64,000 nucleotides of DNA, taken from positions 52,436,605 through 52,500,604 of the forward strand of contig OY728160.1 of assembly GCA_963277665.1 (NCBI GenBank), given 5' to 3'. The notes below the pieces were generated by a model. That model saw only the letters and a program-made list of their open reading frames with translations, was not told where the DNA came from and did not search any database. Each line of letters opens with the position of its first letter. The stretch's first letter is position 1. The translations under genes and the position numbers were made by a program. Below, piece after piece: positions 1-9,545 of this stretch. This DNA comes from Viscum album (Eukaryota; Streptophyta; Magnoliopsida; Santalales; Viscaceae).

Positions 1-1005
1 AATCATAGACTTTAGGAAAGCCCACCTAATTCCAATACGAAATAATCATAGAGGGTCGCACAATATATTTTTTCTATTCATATCAATTAAATTATATTTG
101 AGTTTTATTAATAGAATAAATATTAATGTCATGTCCAAGGTATAATTTAATTGAAATTATGCTAATCACATAAATTTGGGAAATATTTATTCATATTCTT
201 GTAATTAAAATATTTATTTTAATTTTTGAGAATGTTAATAAATATTTATTCACAAGACTATGAATAAAATATTTAATTGATTAATCAATAAATACATGAG
301 TATTTTTAATGGAATATGACCATGTCCAGTGACAAATATTAATTAACAAGAACATTATTTATTATTTTTTATTGTGAAATTTGGGGAACGACACAAAATA
401 ATAATTATATAATTATTTTTATTCATTATGGGTTTTATTAATGAAAATAATTGTTATTTAATAGATTTTTTAATTAAATAATATTTTAGCAGAAATACAA
501 AATCTATAATTAGATATGTAATTAAAATGGATGGAAATCCAAAAATTAGGAATAGAAAATTTTCATGCACAATGGATTATCTCTCAACCCCTCTTTCTCT
601 CTTCTTATAAACAAAGATAATTGCAAGAGAGATTTTCATCAAAACTAAAAACAACGAGAAATCCAGAATGAGAAATAAAATAAATTTTTATTTCCACACT
701 AGTAGCTGAAAATTTTATTATTCTTCTTAGAGGGCATAGTATCACATGTATATCACCACTAGAGGGATTCTATCCATGGTTCCTCACAGAAAAACAAAGG
801 TAATCTGAAAGGGACTTTTCTAATGATCAAAATTCACAAACTGAGAATGTTCCTAAGCCTAGATATTTTTTTCTCAAATATTAAATAAATTAATTATAAA
901 TTTGAGGGTCAATATCTTATCTCTTCATTTATAGAAAATATTATTAAATGATATGTTAATATATCTCCCACCTTTACAAGCATTCGTAGTTCACAGAACT
1001 ATCCA
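1..1005 (+). repeat. 5' LTR of X-A (left end outside window)
   Basis: It is alignable to 46,413-47,405 and, from about 520 on, to 13,850-14,360. Shared landmarks include the stretch ending in AATTAATTATAAATT near 900 and an ATATATCTCCCACCTTTACA block near 961. The last base is set at 1,005 because a tRNA-like primer-binding site follows at the same offset in both copies. A TATA-like TTATAAACAA lies at 606-615, but the better aligned TATA of this family is the one in the 3' LTR remnant at 13,860. Confidence 0.65.
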
Positions 1006-1006
1006 G

Positions 1007-1019
1007 TGGTTTCCAAGTT
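1007..1019 (+). other. Primer-binding site of X-A, initiator-Met tRNA type
   Basis: TGGTTTCCAAGTT resembles the plant initiator-methionine tRNA site TGGTATCAGAGCC. It sits two bases after the LTR end, the same offset as TGGTATCCTGGTG at 47,407 in X-B. The two copies decay at different bases, and together they support the assignment. Confidence 0.55.
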
Positions 1020-1434
1020 GTCATATTTAAATATTTAATTAATTATTTGATTGTTGATCTATACAAGAATATGTTAAGATATTAATTTAATATAATTCAT
1101 TATTTAATCCAATTTTAATAAAAAAAATTATCAGAATATGAATCATGTTCATTCATTGTTTCATTTTATTAAAGGTTTAATTCATATTAATGAACGATTG
1201 GAGATAACATCGACAATTCCATTTTCTGGATGGTAAAAATGGGTTACACAACATGAAGTCAGAGCACATACCGTATACCCCCCTGCATTGTATCTAGATG
1301 AACAAAACCAACTCATTACATGCGATGCTTTTATTTCACGCCATGTATTGACCATTCCAACCTGGAACACAACATGAAGCTCCAATGTTTGTATCTAGCA
1401 TGTAGACATCATGTAGCCCAGCTGAGTTAACAAG
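1020..1434 (+). other. X-A leader, left part
   Basis: This is the non-coding leader downstream of the primer-binding site and it aligns to 47,420-47,827 of X-B. The shared string GGTTACACAACRT occurs at 1,240 and 47,640, and CATCATGTAGCCCAGCTGAG at 1,408 matches CACCATGTAGTCTGACCATG at 47,805. The leader is interrupted at 1,434 by E1 and resumes at 12,183. I see no supported gene in it. Confidence 0.65.
1430..1434 (+). other. Left target-site duplication of E1 (ACAAG)
   Basis: ACAAG directly precedes the first LTR base and ACACG (12,183-12,187) directly follows the last. They differ at one base. X-B, which lacks the insertion, has one copy at this place, in GTTAACACACC near 47,822. Confidence 0.8.
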
Positions 1435-4069
1435 TGTAAGAACCCATTTTTCACTTAGGTATGGATTCTTTAATATTCAGTATAAATTTCTATGTTGGAC
1501 TTAATATGGATTCCAAATTATTTAGCCAAGGTTTTGAGGGCGTCCAGAGCTTTTTTAGAGGTCGGAACACCACTTTTTCGGTAAAACATGCCAAGTTTCA
1601 TAGTTTGCACATGGTTTTCACATGGTTTTCCTACCCATGTAGATTGTGTTTTTTCATACAGTGGATCCTCACATGGCTTGCACATGGCCATGAAGACAAA
1701 CCATGTGAATGCCCATTTTCCCATGTTGGGGCAGAACCATCTCGCACGGTTTACGCGTGGTTATAAAAACCATGCATACAAACCATGCATAGGATTAAAA
1801 CCGATGTAAAATGAACAAAGTTCCATTAATGAACTATTAGTCCATCCCCTTCCTCCCTAATCCGAGTTTATGCAGGATTAACCATGTTCGCTATGAATTT
1901 TGGTGTTTTTGAAGATCAAAGCTTTGAATCAAGTGATCATCTTCGTCCAGCTCATGATCGAGCATCCTTTCATCACATTGGATTCACAAAGGTATGTACT
2001 CGAGTCATATTTAGCCAAACTTATTCTCTTTCACTCTCGACCTAGATAACTCCATGTAATAATTTTTCACATTTTCTTAGATCTACTCTAATCTAAGGAA
2101 AATCCAAGGATGATACTAGAGAAGGCTCGTACAATTATAAGGTGGGAGTTCTATAACTCATCCATAAAGTTCATTGTTTAGGTAATGTTCTTGAGGCCCC
2201 CACCAATTTCATTGGAAAACATTTCTTAAATTAATGTTCCATGATTATATTTTTTAGAACTGTATGGTTATGATCATTCCCAATATGTGATTTGATGTGA
2301 GTGGTTTCACCCAAAACTCAATCCGCTTCATATCTAAGGTTATTCTATAATAGCATTTATTGTGTTTCAGCAGGTTGATCCACTGTTTGGGTGTGCCTTT
2401 GCATGAAATTTCTAAATATGAGTCTTCTTATAATAAATGAATTATTATTACTGGGAATAGCATAATGGAATGTACCAAATATTCTGACCACTTGAACCGC
2501 CTAAGGTAAGTGCTTACAAATGTTTATAAAAAGTGAAATATGAAATGTGAAATCGAATGTATACTGAGTATATAACATGGCCTTTTCAAAAGAGATTGAA
2601 TAAAGGTTACATTTCTATATCACCCATTTTCATGATGATGGAAGGTAGTAGAGTGAACCTAATTAATTTAATTATCGTTAACGGATAATGAAGTCTCGAT
2701 TAAATGGTTTCAATGCCACCTGTTCTATCCACACTAATGGAAGACAAGACATGAACCAATAAATTAATTTTTTTGATTCTTATTTACCTATCCACGTTAA
2801 TGGAAGGAAAAACATGAACCAAATTAATTCCTATATGATTACAATATCAAATAGGTGTGGACTAACTCAAGCTCGCCTGGAATTTTGAGGGGAGAATAAT
2901 TGGGTCTCGGGAACCCCATTCCAATTCAAGGATATGGTTTTCTTAGGTTGATTCCCACATAGACTCTTATTAGTGTCTATTCGTTGGATGTATGGTATAC
3001 TATAGTTGGGTTCCTTTATTTACTATAAAATTACTTTGATACACTCCTTGGATCCATCATTGACTAGTATGTGCCATGGTGAAAGCTCATAGGTCCCCAC
3101 ATTTTCTTAGCCCCGTTTCACCTTGGTTGATTACGTTGGACTCAATAGGTTTCTTATTTTGTAATTACTTGGATGATTCTTTTTTTACTACACTCTTACC
3201 CCTTACCTAGACTCAGATACCACTATGTTATCTTTCGTTGCGTTTACATTACATTGGATTTACCCTGGAACTCCCTCACAAGATATCATTTTCTTGTTAC
3301 GTTGTTACATCTTGGGACCTTCACTATATATACTATCACATGCTGATGTCAGTATTTGATATGCCTCATATGACCTATTGATATTTAATTGAAATTAATT
3401 AATTAATGAACTGGTTACATGTGCAGACACCAGCCGAGGGTTGAAGCAGGTCCTTTGTTATTTAGTTATATTGTACTGCTTACATTAAATTATATATTCA
3501 TGCATGCACATTGCTATATCCCAATACAAGAGATAGATATTATAAACACTGTTATTAGTGGCCCACTAATATTTATCTCACACCCTCTTCGAGCATCATT
3601 TGGTACCCGGAGTAGATTACATGGTTGCAAGTATTTACAAAGGGAAGCATGCAGCTTCCAGTACTTGATAGTGTGTTAATAGGATAGAGCTTGATAACAT
3701 ATGATTGGGCGGGATATTGGGATTCCTAGGATAGTCTTTTTTTCTTTTACCTTTTTGAACATGTTATGCTTGTTTTCTTGTATCCATGCATTCTATTTTT
3801 ATAGTGACATTACATTACATCATCACTATTCCATTTGGTATAGTTATTGTTATTCTTGTTTATTCTTACTACTTCTACTATTTACTAATCATTTATGTCT
3901 CTTCTACTGTTCTACACTATTATATTGAGGTAATAGTCTTCCCACAGACACATCCTAGGCCCTCTCTACTAGACAGAAGCCTATGGAATTTGGGAAGATA
4001 CACTTGAGTCTATGTGTCCCACCAGGATCGGGAAACCCGTTATGTGGAATCCGGGTCTGGGTCGTCACA
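1435..4069 (+). repeat. E1 5' LTR
   Basis: It starts TGTAAGAACCC and ends GTCGTCACA, typical of plant gypsy LTRs. It aligns end to end with 9,546-12,182. Examples are TTCACTTAGGTATGGAT at 1,450 and 9,562, and TCCACACTAATGGAAGACAA at 2,729 and 10,840. Reading frames inside it (for example 3,419-4,007) are chance openings that are not conserved in the other LTR. Confidence 0.9.
1600..1805 (+). repeat. Array of short palindromic CATGG/CACGG-TTT motifs in the E1 5' LTR
   Basis: About ten copies of a short motif occur in both orientations (CACATGGTTTT, GCACATGGCC, AAACCATG, GCACGGTTTACGCG). The 3' LTR has the same array at 9,710-9,895 with more of the CG forms kept, such as GCACGGTTTGCGCACGG and CAAACCGTGTGG. 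The inverted arrangement could form hairpins or bind a protein. That function is a guess. Confidence 0.6.
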
Positions 4070-4071
4070 AA

Positions 4072-4084
4072 TTGGTATAGAATG
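4072..4084 (+). other. Primer-binding site of E1, initiator-Met tRNA type
   Basis: TTGGTATAGAATG follows the LTR end by two bases. The family site is TTGGTATCAGAGC, so the first seven bases match and the rest have decayed. Confidence 0.75.
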
Positions 4085-5155
4085 TGGTCTCTTTTAATTA
4101 ATTATTATTTAGAGACAATATATTAGAGAATATAAATTCTTGTTACTTGGTCATAAGATGTTATTGGGTTTTTCGAACCCATGTTCGAGATAAAAGACTA
4201 GTTTCCCATAATGCAATTGTAGTTCTATTTTCCCTATTACAGTAGATATTATTTCACCATTGGGTGGCTCACATGTTGTGTGTTGTGGTTGATTATTATT
4301 CTTTGTTAATTGAATTTATCCTTGGACCGATGATATGACTGCAAGTATTATTACTATATGCATCATTACACGCACCTAGAATTCACATGTCATGCATATT
4401 TCCATGCCATATTAGTTCATTTCTCTACTATGCATTGCTAGATATACATGTGATTGTTGAGTGATGTTGTGATAGTGTCTTGTATATATTAATTTGGATA
4501 TTATTGAGTGATTTACAATCTAGATTCATTAGGTGTATGGTCCCTCATGGGTTGGAATGAGTAATTTGCTAATTCAACCCATTATGCTATAAGTAAATGG
4601 GTGTCATTTTTGGTGTTAGGTGTATGGGAACTGATTCATCGGAAATAAATCTTCATTATAAAGAGAATTATGAAATCAAAAGTGAATCGCTTTCATGTCC
4701 TTATCCCTATATGTCATTTTTATGAAAGGTAATGTACTGAACATATAAATTAATTGCAGTTTCACATGAAAATTAAGCACGGGAACTTAAAAATACATAG
4801 CCGTCTAAGTGAGTTGTTTGGGTAGTGTTACACGAGTATTAGGTTTTCTTATGATCTTTTTCCACTATTAATTTTATCTTCTTGCATATATGCATGTTAT
4901 AAGATGATTTCTTGGAATTTTTAGACCAATTCCGCCACGATGTTCTCATGTTGTTCTCTAGGAGGGTGGTGATGACCATGCTACAGACACAGTGGGCCTT
5001 GAGCCACCAGTCCTAATTCCAAGAGTTCCACTTGAGGCACCACCTGTTGTACCTAATCAAGGCACTAATTCCTGTCCATGATAGTTTCTTAATTATGATG
5101 CATTTTGTGATTGGTGCTTCATGGGTTTCCCCTATGATGGATGATCTGACCCACA
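4085..5155 (+). other. E1 leader between primer-binding site and gag
   Basis: About 1.1 kb lies between the primer-binding site and the recognisable gag core. It probably holds the 5' untranslated leader and the poorly conserved N-terminus of gag. No motif can be assigned in it. Confidence 0.5.
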
Positions 5156-5159
5156 AGTT

Positions 5160-5930
5160 CCAATAGCAGGATCCTCATACTCTTTCAAGGGATGGCGGCT
5201 CTCAGTCTGCTATGTCTTGTATAGAGGAAATGCTTTCTATCTTTGAAAATTTAAAAACTCCTCCAGATCAAATATTCAAGCATGATATATTAGTTCTTCA
5301 GGATGTTTCCAACCATTGGTGGGATGTCGTTACCCAGGCCGGAAGTCATCCGGGAATGTTATGGGTTGACATCCGTACTACCTTCTATGATCAGTTCTTT
5401 CCTGAGTCACTACGAGCTGACTGAGCAAGAGGGTTCATGCTCTTAGAGTAGGGTTATATGTTAGTTTTGGATTATTTAGCACGTTTCACTGATTTAAAAT
5501 GAATTTCACCACTTCTAGCTAGTGATGATATTTCACGTGATAGAAATTTTGAGGATGGGATCTAATAAACCAACTGAACTAAAGAGAATTCCCTTCGCCT
5601 TCCAAATTTTTCTGCAATTGTTGATCAGGACCTTATCACTGAGTGTAACATAAGTTATAGAGAAAGCACTAGTTTTAAATGATTAGTGTTACATTAGGCT
5701 AGTAGTTCTTTTTGGTGGAAAGAAAAATTCATTTGAGGTTTATCATCAAGGCAGTGGTGGCCAGAGTATCCATTTTTATAGCTCTGTAGTGTGTCATCCG
5801 TGGGGAAAGCCATGGCATAAGAATCCTTAATGTGATAAAGACCATATGGAGTGTCGAGGTTATGGCTGTATGGGTAATATTTAGCACTTTTGCAGGACCT
5901 TTCCACCAACTTCGAGTGGAAAAGGATCAG
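5160..5930 (+). pseudogene. gag: E1 gag remnant (capsid/nucleocapsid)
   Basis: Gag forms the particle that packages the element's RNA. At 5,212-5,424 an open stretch of 70 codons has the retrotransposon-gag pattern: a helix rich in E/L, then SNHWWDVV with the conserved WW pair, then a W...F...FFPES segment. The next frame continues with a tract like the family's V-x-E-Y-x-x-x-F-T-x-L region near 5,460-5,510. A CCHC zinc knuckle is visible at 5,852-5,893, with two ligands mutated (Cys to Tyr and His to Asn) and an in-frame stop inside. Frameshifts and stops separate these parts, so this is a dead copy of the family's usual gag. Confidence 0.75.
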
Positions 5931-6169
5931 CTTCAGATGATCCTTCATAAGTGATATCATTTGTGCAGTGTCAGGAGGGGAGTTGGAATAACACCAGAAG
6001 GTTTGGATGAGTAGGACGTCATGGCCGTGGTAGCCTGATCCCTGATTACCAGAAGCGCCATCAGAGCAATCATGATTGGTGAAGTCTATCTATTTCACAT
6101 GTTCATGAATAAAGTCAGTTGAATTCCTTACAGATGATACCTGAGGATCAGGCTACAGGACCATCTATA

Positions 6170-6560
6170 GTTGAGTTTCTATTATATTACCCTCTACTAT
6201 TTTCTCTTCTTTTTTTTGATACAGTTGATTCAAACTATTTTATTTATATATCTATCTTGGTAAGTTTCATACTATAGATACAATATCACTATGGTGTAAT
6301 GACCCTCGATACACCATTGGGAATACAGACGGAGGGAAATTTCTAGTGTAGGTACTGCCCCCGTGAGGTTGGTAGTTACCATTTCTTGTGGAATTTATTT
6401 GTTCTTGAGATGATGGGATTTAATCTCATTCTCAGGATGGATTGTTTGTTCCACTATCATTCCTTTTTAGACTTTTATCATCAAAGTGTTTCTTTTACAT
6501 CACCAGAAGGAAGCAGTTATCTATTCAATGGAAGGAGGGATGTCCAAGCTTGGAGATTGG
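6170..6560 (+). pseudogene. E1 aspartic protease remnant
   Basis: The retroviral-type aspartic protease cuts the Gag-Pol polyprotein. The catalytic DSG motif has become DTV near 6,218. Downstream, TLDTPLGIQTEG and then FLWNLFVLEMMGFNLILRMD (6,378-6,440) follow the family pattern of a hydrophobic strand leading to the I-L-G-M-D-W-L block, here ILRMDCLF. The open frame that starts at 6,386 continues through the linker into reverse transcriptase, as expected for one polyprotein. The catalytic change and upstream frame breaks make it inactive. Confidence 0.7.
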
Positions 6561-6619
6561 GACTAAAGCATCATGGGCTAGGTGGAGTAAATGCCCAAAT
6601 TACCAATCCTTTCATGGAG

Positions 6620-7420
6620 GATCAATGTTTTCTTCAATCTGATTTCACTCTTTTGGTTTATCATTTTAGGGAAGTCTTTTTTGATAATGTTTTAGGATTA
6701 CCTCTTGATAAAGATGTAGAGTTTGCAATTGAGCTAGTTCAAGGAGCTTCTCAAGTGTCCATTCCTTCATATAGGATGGCACCTACTATGTTTCAGGAGG
6801 TCAAGAGGAAAATTGAGTATATAAAGGAAAAATGCTTTATACGGCCCAGTATATCATATTGGGATTCACCCAAGATTTTTACTAAGAATGTGGACAGAAA
6901 TATTCATTTATGCGTTGAATACAAAAGGTTTAACTAGGTTAGGTTCAAGAACTTGTATCCACTTCTCCTAAAATATGATCTCTTTGACCAGCTACAAGGA
7001 GAAAAGGTGTTCTTTTAGATCGATCTGAGATCCGGTTATCATCATGTGCGAGTAAGACCATCAGACATACCTCATATAGCTTTCCGTGGAAGGTATGGTA
7101 TGTATGATTATCCTGTTATGATGTTCAGTCTTAAAAACATGCCAACTGTTTTCATGGATTTGATGAATAAGGTTTTCGATCCCTATTTGGACTCTTTTGT
7201 CGTGGCCTTTGTGGATAAAATATTGGTGTATTCGTGCACTTGTAACAACCATGCTAAACATCTTGAGATCATTTTGAGTAAACTAAGAGAGATTCAGCTT
7301 CTTTCTAAGATTTCTAAATGTGACTTCTGGATTTATAGGGTCCACTTCTTGGGTTATATTATTTCAAAATCAGGAGTATCAGTTTACTCTAAAATGTATA
7401 GTGTTGCAGTCTACTAGGAA
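6620..7420 (+). pseudogene. E1 reverse transcriptase remnant
   Basis: This is the best-preserved domain of the window. It reads through the linker (LPLDKDVEFAIELVQGA), the YRMAPT motif, the FIRPS block, IDLRSGYHHVRVRPSDIP near 7,020, the IAFRGRYGMYDYPVMMFSL block, and FLGYIISKSG near 7,350, all in Ty3/gypsy order. One stop lies at 6,934 and one at 7,018. The catalytic F-V-D-D motif near 7,200 reads FVDK, so the second active-site aspartate is lost and the enzyme cannot work even if the frame were open. RNase H follows directly. Confidence 0.88.
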
Positions 7421-7569
7421 TAGTTTATGAACGTGTTTGATATCAGTTGTTTCTTAGGGATCGCTGGATACTAAAAGCATTCCATACAAAACATATCACA
7501 TCTTTCTTCACCAATTAATGAACTCATAAATAATTATTTTATGTTCCTATAGTCATAAATATGTGAGAA

Positions 7570-8020
7570 ATACTTTCTGGAGCTGAAAAGAAGGCTTGTC
7601 TCGGCACCTATTCTGATTCATCCATAAATTGGTAAAGTTTATGTCGTCATCTGCGATGTATCAGGCATTGTCATAGGAGCAAAATTAATGCATGAACACA
7701 ATGTTTTTTGGAACATATCTTAGTAGTTGCGGCCTCATGAAATAAATTACTCAACTCATGACCTCTATCTAGTAGTAGTTGTCCATGCCTTACATTTCTA
7801 GAGATATTATATTTTTTGTGAGCAATTTGTGGTGTATACATATCACAAGAGCATCAATTATATGTTTTCTCAGTGTGAATTGAACCTATGACAATGATGA
7901 TGGGTCAAACATGTACAATTATTTGGTTTTGAACTTTCCTATATTCCTGGAAAATGAAATGTGGATACAGAAGAACTGAGTCGAAAAACTCAAATGCAGG
8001 ACCTATAGAAAGCTAGAGAC
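7570..8020 (+). pseudogene. E1 RNase H remnant
   Basis: RNase H removes the RNA strand during reverse transcription. In sequence order I can see VVICDVSGIVIGA (7,645; the family has V-x-S-D-A-S), LRPHEINYSTHDL (about 7,730), VVVVHALHF (about 7,770), a VVYTYHKSINYMFSQ block (about 7,830; the family has Y-T-D-H-K-S-L-K-Y) and FELSYIPGK with EELSRK near 7,970. The aspartate of the Y-T-D-H motif is now Tyr, and stops occur between blocks. Confidence 0.8.
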
Positions 8021-8239
8021 AAATAGAAGTTAATGGCCATCTTTTCAGAACTTCATTTGGATTTTCACGATAGTCATGAGCACTCACACCTCTCAGCCTT
8101 AACAGTTACCTCTTCCCTCCTAGAGAAGGTGAAGAGTATGCGGTTTTTAGATCCTGATGGTTTGGTTCTCTATGAGAGTGAATCAAGATATAACCCACCT
8201 GCAGATTGTTCTAAAGATAGGGATGTCTTCATGTGTCTA

Positions 8240-9130
8240 CGTGGATGTATTTGGGTTTTTACAGATGTAAGACTGGATTTTATGAAAGAGTCCCACGATT
8301 CTCAGTGGGCAGTTCACCTAGGAATCTTGAAGTTGTATCGAGATATGCGATGCTAGTATTGGTGTCCTGGGACGAGACGTCATATTGTAGGATTCATCAC
8401 CAGGTGTTCCACCTATCAATGGGTGAAGGTATAACACAAGAGACCCACGGGCTTATTACAGCCACTTCTAGTCCCGGAATGGAAATGGGAAGATGTTGTT
8501 ATGGATTTTATAGTTGTCTTACCTAGGTCACATGGGGGTACCAATGCTATCGGGGTAGTCATTGGCCAACTAAGGAAATTGTCCCAATTCCTTCCTATAC
8601 ATGAGAATTTCTCAATTGATGATTTGGGAAGACTTTATGTCTATGAGATCATATGACTACACGGGGTTCCATATTTTATCATTTCATATAGGCATGCTAA
8701 TTTCACTTCAAATTTCTAGAACAGTTTGTAGAAAGCTATGGGAACTCAGGTGCTTCTAAGCATAGCTTTTCACCCTCAGATTGATAGACATCAGAATAGA
8801 CATTACAGTTTTTGGAGGATATGCTCCGAGCATGCATCCTTGATTTCAAAGGTTCTTGGGGGAAGCATATCTCTCTCGTAAAATTCTCTTATAATAATAG
8901 TTTCATAGTGATGAGTCAAATGGATCCTTTTGAGGCCTTATATTATAGGCCATGTCGTTCACCCTTGTGCTGTATTGAGGCAGGTGAGGCAGACCTACTA
9001 GCTCCCCAGCTCATTCAAGAGACATTAGAATAGGTCCATCTGATCAGGAAGAGCATGACTGCTACTCATTTTAGACAGAAATATTAGTTCAATCTCCATT
9101 GACAACCACTTGAGTTCGAGGTTGGGGATC
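8240..9130 (+). pseudogene. E1 integrase remnant (zinc-binding and catalytic core)
   Basis: Integrase inserts the cDNA into the genome. The N-terminal HHCC zinc domain is seen at 8,260-8,400 (ESHDSQWAVHLGILKLYRDM, then a C-x-x-C region broken by a shift). The core starts with WKWEDVVMDFIVVLPRSHGG (about 8,480-8,535), then GVVIGQLRKLSQFLPIHENF and LHGVPYFIISYRHANFTS (8,655-8,710). The second catalytic Asp in S-D-R-D is now Tyr, and the Glu in G-Q-S-E-R is lost (DRHQNRH). The open stretch 8,812-9,033 (LEDMLRACILDFKGSWGKHI, FSYNNS, DPFEALYYRPCRSP) is the conserved end of the core. Confidence 0.87.
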
Positions 9131-9229
9131 ATGTTTTCTACGGTATCACCCAGGCTTGGGCATAGACAGTTATAGAAGCGGGGTATGTTGATGTCTCATT
9201 ACATTAGGTCATTTGAGATTCTAGAGTGA

Positions 9230-9530
9230 GTGTGGATCTTTCATGTCTCATGGTTTTCCCAATATCATGATGAATTTTATCATACCTTTGATCTCGAGTA
9301 AGATTAGTTAGATTTTGATGCAACCTTTGATGAATATCCAGTATGCATCATTGGTTGAAGCACGAAGGCTCTCCGAGGAAATAATTTCCCTCTCATACGA
9401 GTGAATTGGTATTACGACCAAGTAAAAGATGAGACTTGGGAGAGGGAAGTTGACGTATGTTCCCAATGGCCATAGTTATTCTCTGACAGTGTTGTTATAC
9501 CTTTGGAAGGAGAACTTGGGGTGTAGTTCT
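9230..9530 (+). pseudogene. E1 C-terminal chromodomain remnant
   Basis: After the integrase C-terminus, the frame reads HVSWFSQYHDEFYHTFDLE, DEYPVCIIG, ALRGNNFPLIRVNWYYD, then QVKDETWERE at about 9,418-9,447. This is the order of the chromovirus chromodomain (Y-P-V-x-I-L-D, P-L-V-K-V-x-W, E-A-T-W-E-x-E). Such domains are thought to target integration to heterochromatin. It marks E1 as a chromovirus rather than Athila or Tat. Two stops break it. Confidence 0.85.
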
Positions 9531-9533
9531 TTT

Positions 9534-9545
9534 AAGGGGGAAGAC
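9534..9545 (+). other. E1 polypurine tract
   Basis: AAGGGGGAAGAC lies directly before the first base of the 3' LTR, where plus-strand DNA synthesis is primed in LTR elements. Confidence 0.8.

Noticed and set aside
1182..1809. Several overlapping short open reading frames on both strands at the X-A/E1 border
   Set aside because: They fall in the X-A leader and the E1 LTR, are not conserved in the sister copy or the other LTR, and show no domain.
3419..4007. Open stretches with hydrophobic, membrane-like composition in the E1 5' LTR
   Set aside because: Hydrophobicity comes from T-rich sequence, and the 3' LTR equivalent (11,520-12,110) is not open in the same frames.
5694..5960. 88-codon minus-strand open stretch
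   Set aside because: It is the antisense of the E1 gag zinc-knuckle region, which explains the C/H-rich plus-strand reading.
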